Counted from the stretch's first letter, positions 39,843 to 50,905 are shown. The stretch: 64,000 nt of DNA from Marinovum sp034669705 (GCF_034669705.1 NZ_JAXMOR010000002.1:124001-188000); one strand, 5' to 3'. Notes: a model not told the origin generated them from the letters alone. Numbers and translations are program-made.

Positions 39843-42251
39843 ATGAGCGCCCTGCCCCCTGCCATTCACGATTGGTTTTCCGCCCGCGGCTGGCGGGTGC
39901 ATCCGCACCAGCAGGCGATGGTCGACCGGCGGACGGCGCCGGCGCTTTTGCTGATCGCGCCCACCGGCGGCGGCAAGACCATGGCGGGGTTCCTGCCGAC
40001 ACTGGCGGAACTGGCGGCGGGCGGGCACGCCGGGCTGCACACGCTCTATGTCTCGCCGCTCAAGGCGCTGGCGGCGGACATCAAGCGCAACCTGACCGGC
40101 CCGGTGGGCGAGATGGGCCTGCCGATCCGGATCGAGGACCGCACCGGCGACACCTCCTATACCCAGAAGCGGCGGCAGCGGGCCGATCCGCCGCATATCC
40201 TGCTGACCACGCCGGAGAGCCTGGCGCTGATGTGCTCCTATGAAGATGCGCCGCGGATTTTCAAAGGCCTGCAGCGGGTGATCGTCGACGAGATCCATGC
40301 CCTCGCCGACAGCAAGCGGGGCGACCAGCTGATGCTGGCGCTGGCGCGGCTGCAGAGCCTTTGCCCCGGGCTGCGGCGGGTGGGGCTGTCGGCGACGGTG
40401 GAGGACCCCGAGGCCATCGCGCAGATGCTGGCGCGCCATCCCGACCCCTGCACCATCGTCGCCGCCGACCCCGGGCCGGACCCCGACATTGCCATGCTCG
40501 AACTGCCCGACGCGCCCCCCTGGGCCGGTGGCGGCGCGGCCTATGCCATCCCGCAGGTGATGGCGGCGGTCAAGGCGCATCGCACCACGCTGATCTTTCA
40601 CAACACCCGCGCGCAGGCCGAGATCTTCTTTCACAACCTGTGGCTGGCCAATGACGAGAGCCTGCCGATCGGCATCCACCACGGCAGCCTCGACCGGGTG
40701 CAGCGCGAGCGGGTGGAGGCGGCGATGGTGCGCGGCGAGCTGCGGGCGATCGTCTGTACCGGTAGCCTCGATCTCGGCATCGACTGGGGCGATGTCGACC
40801 TGGTGATCCAGATCGGCGCGCCGAAGAACGTCAAGCGGCTGATCCAGCGCATCGGCCGGGCCAATCACCGTTACAATGCGCCGTCGAAGGCGCGGCTGGT
40901 GCCGGCCAACCGTTTCGAGGTGGTGGAATGCCATGCTGCCCTGCAGGCCGCGCGTGCCCATGCGCTCGATGGCGATCCGCGCGGCCCCGGCCCGCTCGAC
41001 GTGCTCTGCCAGCATATCCTGATCGCCGCCTGCTCGGGGCCATTCGAAGCCGGTGCGCTTTATGCCGAGATGAAGACGGCCGGGCCCTATGCCGGGCTGA
41101 CCCGGGCGCAGTTCGACGACTGTCTCGAATTCTGCGCCACCGGCGGCTATGCCCTGCGCGCCTATGACCAGTGGCAACGGCTGAAGCAGCGCGACGATGG
41201 GTTGTGGCAGCTGCGCGATCCGCGGTCGGCGCGGATCATCCGGATGAACATCGGCACCATCCAGGACACCGACCTGCTCAAGGTGCGCTTCAAGGGCCGC
41301 GGCGGCAAGCCGCTGGGCGAGATCGAAGAGGGGTTTGCCGCAACGCTGACGCCGGGCGACACCTTTCTGATCGGCGGCCAGATCGTGCGCTATGACGGGC
41401 TGCGCGAGACGGTGGTGGAGGTGACCCGCGACGCCGCGAAGAAGCCCAAGATCGCCACCTTCGGCGGCACCAAGTTCGCCACCTCGACCCAGCTCAGCCA
41501 GCGCATGCTCGACATGCTGCAGGCGCGCGACTGGCCCTACCTGCCCGATCATACCCGCGACTGGCTGCATCTGCACCGAAGGGTCAGCCAGCTGCCCGAA
41601 CCGGGGCGGCTGCTGATCGAGAGCTTTCCGCATGACGGGCGCGAACATGCCTGCATCTACGGCTTTGCCGGGCGCAACGCGCAGCAGACGCTGGGCCTGC
41701 TGGTGACCAAGCGGATGGAGGAGCTGCGGCTCGATCCGCTGGGCTTTGTCGCCACCGATTACGCGACGCTGATCTGGGGATTGAAGCCGCTGACCGACCC
41801 GGGCCCGCTGTTCGACATCGCGGCACTGGAGGCCGGGCTCGACGGTTGGCTGGCGGGCAACGCGGTGATGAAGCGCACCTTTCGCGCCAGCGCCACCATC
41901 GCCATGCTGATCAACCGCAACATGCCGGGAAGCAAGAAGAGCGGGCGGCAGGCGACCTTCTCCAGCGACATCCTCTATGACACGCTGCTGAAATACGACC
42001 CCGACCACCTGCTGATGCGGATCACCCGGGCCGAGGCCATGCGCGGGCTGGTGGATTTCGCCCGCATCCGCGAGATGGCCGAACGGGTGCAGGGGCGCAT
42101 CGACCTGCACCGGCTTGACCGGGTGACGCCGCTGGCCGCGCCGATGCTGCTCGAAGTGGGAAAGGTGCCGGTGATGGGGGCCGGGCGCGAGCGGCTGCTG
42201 GAGGAAGAGGCGGCGGCGCTGATGAGCGAGGCCGGGCTCGACCGGCTCTGA
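39843..42251 (+). CDS. Lhr-like DEXH helicase, ligase-associated DNA repair
   Basis: 802 residues, the short Lhr form. Walker A is APTGGGKT (39-46), the DExH box is VDEIH (148-152), followed by LSATVEDPEAIA (motif III) and the C-terminal helicase motifs IFHNTRAQAE, HHGSL and IQRIGRANHR (motif VI). Proteins of this type occur with an ATP-dependent ligase, an MBL-fold exonuclease and the PdeM phosphoesterase in a predicted damage response. Only PdeM is adjacent here; ligase and exonuclease must lie elsewhere or be absent. pdeM follows 40 bp downstream. Confidence 0.93.
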   Translation: MSALPPAIHDWFSARGWRVHPHQQAMVDRRTAPALLLIAPTGGGKTMAGFLPTLAELAAGGHAGLHTLYVSPLKALAADIKRNLTGPVGEMGLPIRIEDRTGDTSYTQKRRQRADPPHILLTTPESLALMCSYEDAPRIFKGLQRVIVDEIHALADSKRGDQLMLALARLQSLCPGLRRVGLSATVEDPEAIAQMLARHPDPCTIVAADPGPDPDIAMLELPDAPPWAGGGAAYAIPQVMAAVKAHRTTLIFHNTRAQAEIFFHNLWLANDESLPIGIHHGSLDRVQRERVEAAMVRGELRAIVCTGSLDLGIDWGDVDLVIQIGAPKNVKRLIQRIGRANHRYNAPSKARLVPANRFEVVECHAALQAARAHALDGDPRGPGPLDVLCQHILIAACSGPFEAGALYAEMKTAGPYAGLTRAQFDDCLEFCATGGYALRAYDQWQRLKQRDDGLWQLRDPRSARIIRMNIGTIQDTDLLKVRFKGRGGKPLGEIEEGFAATLTPGDTFLIGGQIVRYDGLRETVVEVTRDAAKKPKIATFGGTKFATSTQLSQRMLDMLQARDWPYLPDHTRDWLHLHRRVSQLPEPGRLLIESFPHDGREHACIYGFAGRNAQQTLGLLVTKRMEELRLDPLGFVATDYATLIWGLKPLTDPGPLFDIAALEAGLDGWLAGNAVMKRTFRASATIAMLINRNMPGSKKSGRQATFSSDILYDTLLKYDPDHLLMRITRAEAMRGLVDFARIREMAERVQGRIDLHRLDRVTPLAAPMLLEVGKVPVMGAGRERLLEEEAAALMSEAGLDRL

Positions 42252-42291
42252 GCGCTTGCGCTCGGGCGCGGCTTGCGGCAATGAACAGAGC

Positions 42292-42975
42292 ATGAACACC
42301 TATCCCTTCACCTTTGCCGGGGCAGAGCTGGTCGCCCGGCCGTCAGGCGCGCTGCATTGGCCTGAGGCCGGGCTGCTCTGCGTGTCGGACCTGCACCTTG
42401 GCAAATCCGCCCGGCAGGCGCGACGCAATGGCGTGCAACTGCCGCCCTATGACGTCGAGGACACGCTGGCGCGGCTCGAGGCCGAGGTGGAGGCGACGCA
42501 GGCGCGCGTGGTGATCTGCCTCGGCGACAGTTTCGACGATCTGCAGGCGTTCGAGGCCCTGCCCCCGGCAGCACTCGACTGGATCACCCGGTTGCAGGCC
42601 GGTCGGCGCTGGATCTGGATCGAGGGCAACCATGATCCCGGGCCGGTGGCGCTGGCCGGCGATCACCTGGCGCAGTTTCGTCACGGGGGCTTGAGCTTTC
42701 GCCATATCGCGGGCGACGCGGCCGGCGAGGTGTCGGGCCATTACCATCCCAAGCTGCGGCTCAGGGCCGGGTCGCGGGCCTGTTTCCTGGTCGATGCGCA
42801 GCGGCTGATAATGCCGGCGTTTGGCACCTATACCGGCGGGCTGCGTTGCGATGATCCGGCGCTCGACCGGCTGATGGGCGACGGCGCGCTGGCGATCCTC
42901 ACCGGTGCGCGGGCACTGGCGGTTCCGATGCGTCAGAACAGGTCGGGGCGGGCCGCTTCGAGACGCGGGCGATAG
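42292..42975 (+). CDS. pdeM: Ligase-associated phosphoesterase PdeM
   Basis: 227 residues from ATG at 42292 (MNTYPFTFAGAEL). Calcineurin-like metallophosphoesterase motifs in order: DLHLGK (33-38), GDSFDD (78-83), GNHD (112-115), GHYH (149-152). It is a Mn-dependent nuclease/phosphodiesterase partner of Lhr. Its last 43 bp overlap the 3' end of the convergent LytTR gene; the C-terminal residues RQNRSGRAASRRGR look like read-through antisense sequence. Confidence 0.92.
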   Translation: MNTYPFTFAGAELVARPSGALHWPEAGLLCVSDLHLGKSARQARRNGVQLPPYDVEDTLARLEAEVEATQARVVICLGDSFDDLQAFEALPPAALDWITRLQAGRRWIWIEGNHDPGPVALAGDHLAQFRHGGLSFRHIAGDAAGEVSGHYHPKLRLRAGSRACFLVDAQRLIMPAFGTYTGGLRCDDPALDRLMGDGALAILTGARALAVPMRQNRSGRAASRRGR

Positions 42976-43757
42976 GTCCGGCTGACCGGCAGCTCGTCGC
43001 CATTGACCAGCGTGACCAGCACCTTGCCACCGCGGCGCTGCACCGTCTCGACCGCTTCGAGCGGCACCCAGTGCGAGCGGTGCACGTGGCAGCCGGCCAG
43101 CGGTGCCATCTCCTCGACCGCATCGGCAAAACGCATGCGGATCTGTTCGAGCCCCTGGTCGGTCGCCACGTCTGTCAGGTGGTCATTGGCCGAGAGCCGG
43201 TAGATCGTCGCCCGCGGCCTGTCCAGCCGCTGCACCAGGCGGGGCAGCGGCTCTGGCTCGGGGGCGGCACCCGTGTCGGCCGCGCCATCGCGCAGATGCG
43301 GCCGCAGCACGTGGATCACCGAATAGACCGTGAGCGTCGGCACGAAGGTATTGAGAAGCAGCGACCAGAACTGCGGATCAAGCCCGCCGCCCAAAAGCCC
43401 GATCACTCGCGACCAGACAAACACCATCGGCGCGAAAACCAGCGTCATCAGCACCGAGGCCACCAGCGCCGCCCGCCAGCGCACCAGCGGCTGTACGATG
43501 CGATAGGAAATCTCGTCGAAAGCCGCGCCGCAGATCATTGAAATGGCAATCAGCACCGACCAGAACAGCACCCTCAGGCCAAGGTCCAATTCCCCCGACG
43601 TTCCATAGGGTTGCGCAATCACCGCGACAGTGGTCAGGCCAAAATACACGGCAAGGGCCACACGAGAGTGGCGCAGGCCGAGCACCCGGTCGCGTATTGC
43701 CGTCAGTGCCGCGTGATCGGTGCTGCTTTCGGAAAGATGGGTCTCTTGGTTCAACAT
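42933..43757 (-). CDS. Membrane-bound LytTR-domain regulator
   Basis: 274 residues from ATG at 43757; ATG at 43808 is a possible earlier start. Four membrane helices (about 30-150: VALAVYFGLTTVAVIAQPY, VLFWSVLIAISMICGAAF, ALVASVLMTLVFAPMVFVW, FWSLLLNTFVPTLTVYSVIHV) precede a C-terminal LytTR DNA-binding domain (RATIYRLSANDHLTDVATDQGLEQIRMRFADAVEEM...GCHVHRSHWVPLEAVETVQRRGGKVLVTLVNGDELPVSR). It is probably a membrane-linked one-component regulator; the signal is unknown. It is divergent from the thioesterase gene with a short shared promoter region. Confidence 0.88.
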   Translation of the reverse strand: MLNQETHLSESSTDHAALTAIRDRVLGLRHSRVALAVYFGLTTVAVIAQPYGTSGELDLGLRVLFWSVLIAISMICGAAFDEISYRIVQPLVRWRAALVASVLMTLVFAPMVFVWSRVIGLLGGGLDPQFWSLLLNTFVPTLTVYSVIHVLRPHLRDGAADTGAAPEPEPLPRLVQRLDRPRATIYRLSANDHLTDVATDQGLEQIRMRFADAVEEMAPLAGCHVHRSHWVPLEAVETVQRRGGKVLVTLVNGDELPVSRTYRPRLEAARPDLF

Positions 43758-43855
43758 GGATGAAAAATGCGTCGCTTGGTCTTTGCAAATGATCCGGCGG
43801 TCCGGCATCGTGAATTCCGGTGCACCGTTCAATACCACCGGTCCGAGGGAAAACA

Positions 43856-44287
43856 ATGACATTGTCCCGGCAGAAAGAGGCTGACCTTAGGGAAAGCTTC
43901 GCCCGGCAGAGCCTGATGCGCACCTTCTCGGCAGAGCTGTCTGAGCTGGCCGCCGGCCGGGTGGAGGTCCGCGCGCCGATCGGTCCGGGTGTGTTGCAGC
44001 AGCACGGCTTTGGCCATGCCGGGCTGACCTTTGCGCTTGGCGATACCGCGGCGGGCTATGCGGCGCTGACGCAGATGCCCGAGGGCGCCGAGGTGCTGAC
44101 GGCAGAGATCAAGATCAACCTGCTGGCCCCGGCCCGCGGCCAGAGCCTGCGCGCCCGGGGCGAGGTGCTCAAGCCCGGGCGTCGGCTGGTGGTGGTGCGC
44201 GCCTCGGTCTGGGCGCTGGACGGCGACACCGAAACCGAGATCGCCGCCCTGCAGGGCACCATGGTGCCGGTGTTGCCGGGCGCCTAG
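43856..44287 (+). CDS. PaaI-family hotdog thioesterase
   Basis: 143 residues from ATG at 43856 (MTLSRQKEADLRESFARQSLM) with GAGGGA upstream. Hotdog fold: GVLQQHGFGHAGLTFALGDTAAGYAAL (PaaI-like active-site region, about 45-71), AEIKINLLAPARGQSLRARGEVLKPGRRLVVVRASVWAL. It hydrolyses an acyl-CoA; the substrate is unknown. Its stop codon TAG (44285-44287) lies within the CTAG that also gives the folD stop on the other strand. Confidence 0.9.
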   Translation: MTLSRQKEADLRESFARQSLMRTFSAELSELAAGRVEVRAPIGPGVLQQHGFGHAGLTFALGDTAAGYAALTQMPEGAEVLTAEIKINLLAPARGQSLRARGEVLKPGRRLVVVRASVWALDGDTETEIAALQGTMVPVLPGA

Positions 44288-45186
44288 GCGGTCAGCCCCT
44301 CCGGCGCCGCGATGCCATTGGCGCGGCAGCAGGCGGTCAGCGTGTTGGCCAGCAGGCAGGCGATGGTCATCGGCCCCACCCCGCCGGGCACCGGGGTGAT
44401 CGCGCCGGCCACCTCGGCGCAGCTGTCGAAGTGGCAATCGCCCACCAGGCGGGTCTTGCCCTCGCCTTTCTCCGGCGCGTCGATGCGATTGATGCCGACG
44501 TCAATCACCGTCGCACCGGGCTTGATCCAGTCGCCGGTGACCATCTCGGGGCGGCCCACCGCCGCCACCACGATATCGGCGCGGCGGGTGACCTCCTGAA
44601 TGTCCTTGGTGCGCGAATGCGCGATGGTCACGGTGCAGCTGTCGCCGAGCAGGAGCTGCGCCATCGGCTTGCCGACGATGTTCGACCGGCCGATGACCAC
44701 CGCGTTCAGCCCGGACAGGCTGCCGTGATGCTCGCGCAGCATCATCAGGCAGCCCAGAGGCGTGCAAGGCACCATGCTCTCCTGACCGGTGCCCAGCAGC
44801 CCGACATTGGAGATATGGAAGCCGTCGACATCCTTGGCCGGATCGATGGCGTTGATCACCAGGTCCTCGTCCAGATGATCCGGCAGCGGCAGCTGCACCA
44901 GGATGCCATGCACCGCGGGGTCATCGTTGAGCTGCTCGACCAGCGCCAGCAGCTCCTCCTGAGAGATCGAGGCATCGCGCTTGTGCTCGTAGGAGTTCAT
45001 GCCGACCTCGACGGTCTGCTTGCCCTTGGCGCGCACGTAGACCTGGCTCGCCGGGTCCTCGCCGACCAGCACCACCGCCAGGCCGGGGGTGATGCCGTGG
45101 TCCTGCTTGAGCCGCGCGACATGGTCCGCCACCTCGCCCCGCACCTTTGCGGCAAAGGCCTTGCCGTCGATCTTACTGGCCGTCAT
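44284..45186 (-). CDS. folD: Methylenetetrahydrofolate dehydrogenase/cyclohydrolase
   Basis: 300 residues from ATG at 45186 (MTASKIDGKAFAAKV). It oxidises 5,10-methylene-THF and hydrolyses methenyl-THF to 10-formyl-THF. The catalytic Tyr50-x3-Lys54 pair is in VYVRAKGKQ, and PCTPLGCLMML, VVIGRSNIVGKPMAQLLL and VTIAHSRTKDI mark the NADP domain; PVPGGVGPMTIACL is near the end. It overlaps the chorismate mutase gene by 4 nt, and fhs is upstream, giving a one-carbon oxidation cluster important for methyl-group catabolism in this group. Confidence 0.97.
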   Translation of the reverse strand: MTASKIDGKAFAAKVRGEVADHVARLKQDHGITPGLAVVLVGEDPASQVYVRAKGKQTVEVGMNSYEHKRDASISQEELLALVEQLNDDPAVHGILVQLPLPDHLDEDLVINAIDPAKDVDGFHISNVGLLGTGQESMVPCTPLGCLMMLREHHGSLSGLNAVVIGRSNIVGKPMAQLLLGDSCTVTIAHSRTKDIQEVTRRADIVVAAVGRPEMVTGDWIKPGATVIDVGINRIDAPEKGEGKTRLVGDCHFDSCAEVAGAITPVPGGVGPMTIACLLANTLTACCRANGIAAPEGLTA

Positions 45187-45494
45187 CCGTCTGTTCCTTC
45201 CTTGCCCATGACCCGCTCTTCGCGGGCAATCATGGCGTCGATCAAAAGCGTCCACATCGCCTCGGCCAGGTCGGCGTCGAAGCCCGTGGCATCGGCCTCG
45301 GCCCTGACCTTGGCCAGCACGTCCGCCACCCGAGAGGGCGCCCGTGCCGCGATCCCTGTCGGGGCCTTCAGCGCTGGCGCGCGGTCGATGTAGCGCACCC
45401 GCTCCACATGCAATGCGATCAGCGCGCGGTCAATCTCGTCGATCGCTGCGCGCAGCTCGGCCATGGTCTCGATCTGGTCTGGGGTCTTGCGCAT
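45183..45494 (-). CDS. Chorismate mutase (AroQ/PchB type)
   Basis: 103 residues, an all-helical chorismate mutase. QIETMAELRAAIDEIDRALIALHVERVRYIDRAPALK is the characteristic first helix with conserved Arg residues, and RVADVLAKVRAEADATGFDADLAEAMWTLLIDAMIAREE is the C-terminal helix. It converts chorismate to prephenate for Phe/Tyr synthesis. Its stop overlaps the folD start (ATGA), so the two are translationally coupled, which is an odd metabolic pairing seen in this lineage. Confidence 0.92.
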   Translation of the reverse strand: MRKTPDQIETMAELRAAIDEIDRALIALHVERVRYIDRAPALKAPTGIAARAPSRVADVLAKVRAEADATGFDADLAEAMWTLLIDAMIAREERVMGKEGTDG

Positions 45495-45501
45495 CCCGGT
45501 C

Positions 45502-45556
45502 CTTCTTCGGTTCTGAAACTATCCCCGCCGGAGGCAGGCGCCGCCCCTGTGGCGGC
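45502..45556 (+). repeat. Diverged relative of the head-plus-double-hairpin element
   Basis: CTTCTTCGGTTCTGAAACTA resembles the head of the repeated element, and then GCCGCC-CCTGT-GGCGGC (45540-45556) gives a hairpin. It lies between aroQ and fhs. Confidence 0.55.
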
Positions 45557-45601
45557 CGGGTCCGAGGGGGCGCGACGCCGCCTCAGACCCGGCCCCCTTT
45601 T
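45554..45601. terminator. Long hairpin at the fhs 3' end
   Basis: GGCCGGGTCCGAGG (45554-45567) pairs with CCTCAGACCCGGCC (45581-45594) in 13 of 14 positions, followed on the plus strand by CCCTTTT. The fhs stop (minus) is at 45600. It may end fhs transcription, although the U-run is on the plus strand. Confidence 0.5.
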
Positions 45602-47276
45602 AGAACAATCCTTCGACCTGGCCACCCTCGTTCAGCCGGATATTTTCCGACGCCGGCACCGAAGGCAGCCCCGGCATGGTCATGATCTCGCCGCAGATCA
45701 CCACCACAAAGCCCGCCCCCGCCGCCAGCCGCACCTCGCGCACCGGCACCGAATGGCCGGTGGGCGCGCCGCGCAGGTTGGGATCGGTCGAGAAACTGTA
45801 CTGGGTCTTGGCCATGCAGACCGGCAGATCGCCATAGCCGGCCTCTTCCCACTCGCGCAGCTGGTTGCGGATCTTGCCGTCGGCCAGCACCTCGTCGGCG
45901 CGGTAGATCGACTTGGCGATGGTCTCGATCTTCTCGAACAGCGGCATGTCGTCGCGGTAGAGCGGCGCGAACTGCGACACGCCGGCATCGGCAATCTGCG
46001 CCACCCGGGTGGCCAGCGCCTCGGTGCCCTCGGAGCCCTTGGCCCAGTGCTGGCAGAGGATCGCCTCGGAGCCCTGGCTCTCGACGTAGTCCGTCACCGC
46101 CTGCACCTCGGCCTCGGTATCGGTGACGAAATGGTTGATTGCCACCACCACGGGGACGCCAAAGCTTTTCACGTTCTGGATGTGCCGCCCGAGGTTGGCG
46201 CAGCCCTTGCGGATCGCCGCCACGTTTTCGGCGCCGAGATCGCCCTTGGCCACACCGCCGTTCATCTTCATCGCCCGGCAGGTCGCCACCAGCACCACGC
46301 AATCGGGCGCCAAACCGGCCTTGCGGCACTTGATGTTCATGAATTTCTCGGCCCCCAGATCGGCGCCGAAGCCGGCCTCGGTCACCACGTAATCGGCCAC
46401 CTTGAGCGCCGTGGTCGTCGCCATCACCGAGTTGCAGCCATGGGCGATATTGGCAAACGGCCCGCCGTGCACGAAGGCCGGGTTGTTCTCCAGCGTCTGC
46501 ACCAGATTGGGTTGCATCGCGTCCTTCAACAGAACCGTCATCGCGCCATCGGCCTTGATGTCGCGGCAGGTGACCGGTTTGCGCTCGCGGGTATAGGCGA
46601 CGATGATATCGCCCAGCCGCCGCTCGAGGTCCTTGAGCGAGGTGGCGAGGCAGAGGATCGCCATGACCTCTGAGGCGACGGTGATGTCAAAGCCAGTCTG
46701 GCGCGGAAAGCCATTTGCGACACCGCCGAGCGAGGTCACCACGTCCCTCAGCGCGCGGTCGTTCATGTCCATCACCCGCCGCCAGACCACCCGGCGCGGG
46801 TCGATCTCGAGCGCGTTGCCCCAGTAGATGTGGTTGTCGATCATCGCCGAGAGCAGGTTGTGGGCGGTGGTGATGGCGTGGAAATCGCCGGTGAAATGCA
46901 GGTTCATGTCCTCCATCGGCACCACCTGGGCATAGCCACCACCGGCCGCCCCACCCTTCATCCCGAAGTTGGGCCCGAGCGAAGCCTCGCGGATGCAGAT
47001 CGCCGCCTTCTTGCCAATCCGGTTGAGCCCGTCGCCCAGGCCCACGGTGGTGGTGGTCTTGCCCTCGCCCGCCGGCGTCGGGTTGATCGCGGTGACGAGG
47101 ATCAGCTTGCCGGTCTCGTTGCCCTGCACCGAGGCGATGAACTCCTGGCTGACCTTGGCCTTGTCATGGCCGAAGGGCAGCAGGTGCTCGGACCCGATGC
47201 CAAGCCTGGCACCGATTTCCTGGATCGGTTTCTTGGTCGCGTCGCGGGCGATTTCGATGTCGGATTTATGGGACAT
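45600..47276 (-). CDS. fhs: Formate-tetrahydrofolate ligase
   Basis: 558 residues from ATG at 47276 (MSHKSDIEIARDATKKPIQE), with AGGAGGAGA upstream. It activates formate with ATP to give 10-formyl-THF, or runs in reverse to yield ATP from formyl-THF during methyl-group oxidation. The P-loop is TPAGEGKTTTTVGLGD (67-82). EASLGPNFGMKGGAAGGGYAQVVPMEDMNLHFTGD and LPSVPASENIRLNEGGQVEGLF (C-terminus) are diagnostic. The longer frame to 47513 is upstream non-coding. It works with folD downstream. Confidence 0.98.
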   Translation of the reverse strand: MSHKSDIEIARDATKKPIQEIGARLGIGSEHLLPFGHDKAKVSQEFIASVQGNETGKLILVTAINPTPAGEGKTTTTVGLGDGLNRIGKKAAICIREASLGPNFGMKGGAAGGGYAQVVPMEDMNLHFTGDFHAITTAHNLLSAMIDNHIYWGNALEIDPRRVVWRRVMDMNDRALRDVVTSLGGVANGFPRQTGFDITVASEVMAILCLATSLKDLERRLGDIIVAYTRERKPVTCRDIKADGAMTVLLKDAMQPNLVQTLENNPAFVHGGPFANIAHGCNSVMATTTALKVADYVVTEAGFGADLGAEKFMNIKCRKAGLAPDCVVLVATCRAMKMNGGVAKGDLGAENVAAIRKGCANLGRHIQNVKSFGVPVVVAINHFVTDTEAEVQAVTDYVESQGSEAILCQHWAKGSEGTEALATRVAQIADAGVSQFAPLYRDDMPLFEKIETIAKSIYRADEVLADGKIRNQLREWEEAGYGDLPVCMAKTQYSFSTDPNLRGAPTGHSVPVREVRLAAGAGFVVVICGEIMTMPGLPSVPASENIRLNEGGQVEGLF

Positions 47277-47411
47277 GGGGCCTCTCCTCCTGGCTTTGGC
47301 CCTGCATAGCGCGACAACCCGCCGCAGCCGAAGGTGAATCCGACATTTTGACTGCAGCTTGCGGCGGCCCTGCCCGAAGCGCAGGGCCCCCGCCGCCGCA
47401 CACCAACCCCG

Positions 47412-47431
47412 CCCCGGACCCCGCTCCGGGG
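47412..47431. repeat. Single palindrome resembling half of the topA repeat unit
   Basis: CCCCGGA-CCCCGC-TCCGGGG (7-bp stem) upstream of fhs. It resembles the CCCCGG/CCGGGG palindrome of the 109-bp unit at 17835-17853 but with a different loop. It shows that this half of the unit also occurs singly. Confidence 0.55.
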
Positions 47432-47513
47432 CCTCCCGGCCAACACCACCGCTGACGGCGAGACACCGGGGCAGACGGTAGAGGCCCGGGGCGAGCCCCC
47501 TCCCCTTTCGCAA

Positions 47514-47545
47514 CGAAAAACCCCCGCGGCCTGCGCCGCGGGGGT
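47514..47545 (-). terminator. Rho-independent terminator of ftsH
   Basis: 10-bp GC stem CCCCCGCGGC (47521-47530) / GCCGCGGGGG (47535-47544) with loop CTGC; on the minus strand it runs into GTTTTTCG. It lies 23 bp past the ftsH stop. Confidence 0.9.
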
Positions 47546-47566
47546 CTCTGTCTCAGGTCATCAGGC

Positions 47567-49480
<1,914 letters not shown>

Positions 49481-49559
49481 GAAAGTTCTCCCGAAGATTG
49501 GGTGTGGCCCGCTCTATAGCGCGCCCTTGTGGTGAAAAATAGGGGTTTATGCGGTACAT

Positions 49560-50825
49560 TCAATGCACCGCGAGGAATGCGGAAAAGCCGCCGGCGCCGG
49601 CCCGGCGATGGATCTCATGCGCGGGGCCGACGCCCGCCGGCGCGAAAGCCACCAACCGGGGGCCATCAAACACCGCCGGTTGCGCAATCAGGCTCTGGTA
49701 GGGCAGCCCGGACGGCCGCTCCGAGAGCTGCGACGCGCCCTCCGCGCCGAGCGCGCGCACCTCGCCCGGCCCGAGCCCGGCACCGCTCAGCCGCAGCCGC
49801 CCGTCCCAGAGCCCGCCGACCGGCGCCACAGCCTCCGCCACCGCGGCATATTCCCGACAAATCCGAATCTCAGACCGTTCGGCCCGCATCAGGCAGCCAT
49901 GCAGCGTGGCCGTGCCGCCGGATGCCACCTGCCCGGCCGCCGCGGCCAGCGCGCGGGCGCGCGGCCGATAGACCTGCCCAGAGACAAATTGCAGCCCCGC
50001 CGCCAGCAGCCGCATCCGGGTCTCGTCATCAAGCGTAGCCAAACCGTCGCGATCATAGAGCAGGTCGCCATGAACCTGCCGCACCACCCGGTCCGCCGCC
50101 TCGCAGGCCCTGGCCCGGAGCGCCGCCTGCGCCCGCGCCATCCGCCCGGCGGTCTCCGCCAGTGCCGGCGCATCCAGCCCCAGCGGCGCCAGCACCTCCA
50201 GCGCCTGCCGCACCCGCACCCGCTCGAACCGCGCATCGCCATTCGACGGGTCCTCGATCCAGTGCCCCTTGAGCACCGTCAGATAATGCCGCAGCTCGGC
50301 GCGGCGGACCTCGAGCAAGGGGCGCAGCAGCCAGAAGCCGGTCCCCTCCTCCTCCGCCACAAAACGCCGCGCCGCCATGCCCGCCAGCCCGTCAACGCCG
50401 GAACCGCGCGCCAGCCGCATCAGCACCGTCTCGGCCTGGTCGTCCAGAGTATGCGCCATCAGCACATGCTGCAGATCGCCGCGCCACGCCCCGATCAGCC
50501 GCAACCGCGCCGCCCGCGCCGCCTCCTGCAGGTTGCCGCTGCCGTCCCAGTCCTGCCAGCGCAGGATGTCATGCGCGTGCCCCATCGCGGCGCATTCCCT
50601 TGCCACGAACGCCGCCTCCCCGGCGCTCTCGGAACGCAGACCGTGATCCACCGTCACCACCCGCAGCCCGACGCCCATGCGCCGCGTCCAGTTGTGCGCC
50701 AGGGTCAGCAGCGCCATGCTGTCGCCGCCGCCAGACACCGCAAGCCCGATCTCGGCCGGAAACCCCGGCCCCAGCAGATCGCCCATCACCCCGGCAAAAT
50801 GGCTTTCCAGACTGAATGACGTCAT
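49560..50825 (-). CDS. tilS: tRNA(Ile)-lysidine synthase
   Basis: 421 residues. The PP-loop SGGGDS (31-36) and VVTVDHGLRSESAGEAAFV and HTLDDQAETVLMRLARGSGVDGLAGMA identify TilS. It changes cytidine-34 of tRNA(Ile2) to lysidine, so that AUA is read as Ile. The C-terminal part (residues 215-421) is alanine/arginine-rich and less conserved. It sits between ftsH and cpoB, the usual order in this group. Confidence 0.95.
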   Translation of the reverse strand: MTSFSLESHFAGVMGDLLGPGFPAEIGLAVSGGGDSMALLTLAHNWTRRMGVGLRVVTVDHGLRSESAGEAAFVARECAAMGHAHDILRWQDWDGSGNLQEAARAARLRLIGAWRGDLQHVLMAHTLDDQAETVLMRLARGSGVDGLAGMAARRFVAEEEGTGFWLLRPLLEVRRAELRHYLTVLKGHWIEDPSNGDARFERVRVRQALEVLAPLGLDAPALAETAGRMARAQAALRARACEAADRVVRQVHGDLLYDRDGLATLDDETRMRLLAAGLQFVSGQVYRPRARALAAAAGQVASGGTATLHGCLMRAERSEIRICREYAAVAEAVAPVGGLWDGRLRLSGAGLGPGEVRALGAEGASQLSERPSGLPYQSLIAQPAVFDGPRLVAFAPAGVGPAHEIHRRAGAGGFSAFLAVH

Positions 50826-50845
50826 CCGGCGCGCCGCGCCCCCTG

Positions 50846-50905
50846 CTTCTTCTGTTCAGAAATACCCTCGGGGGAGTCGCCAAAGGCGACGGGGGCAGAG
50901 CCCCC
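50846..50905 (+). repeat. Head-plus-double-hairpin element, copy 3
   Basis: The head (50846-50875) differs from copies 1 and 2 at one base (A to G at 50859). Hairpin A is GTCGCC-AAA-GGCGAC (76-90), hairpin B GGGGGC-AGA-GCCCCC (891-905). It lies between cpoB and tilS, antisense to both. Confidence 0.9.

Noticed and set aside
39588..42299. Minus-strand open frame of 903 codons over lhr
   Set aside because: Antisense of the helicase; the helicase motifs in order on the plus strand decide the matter.
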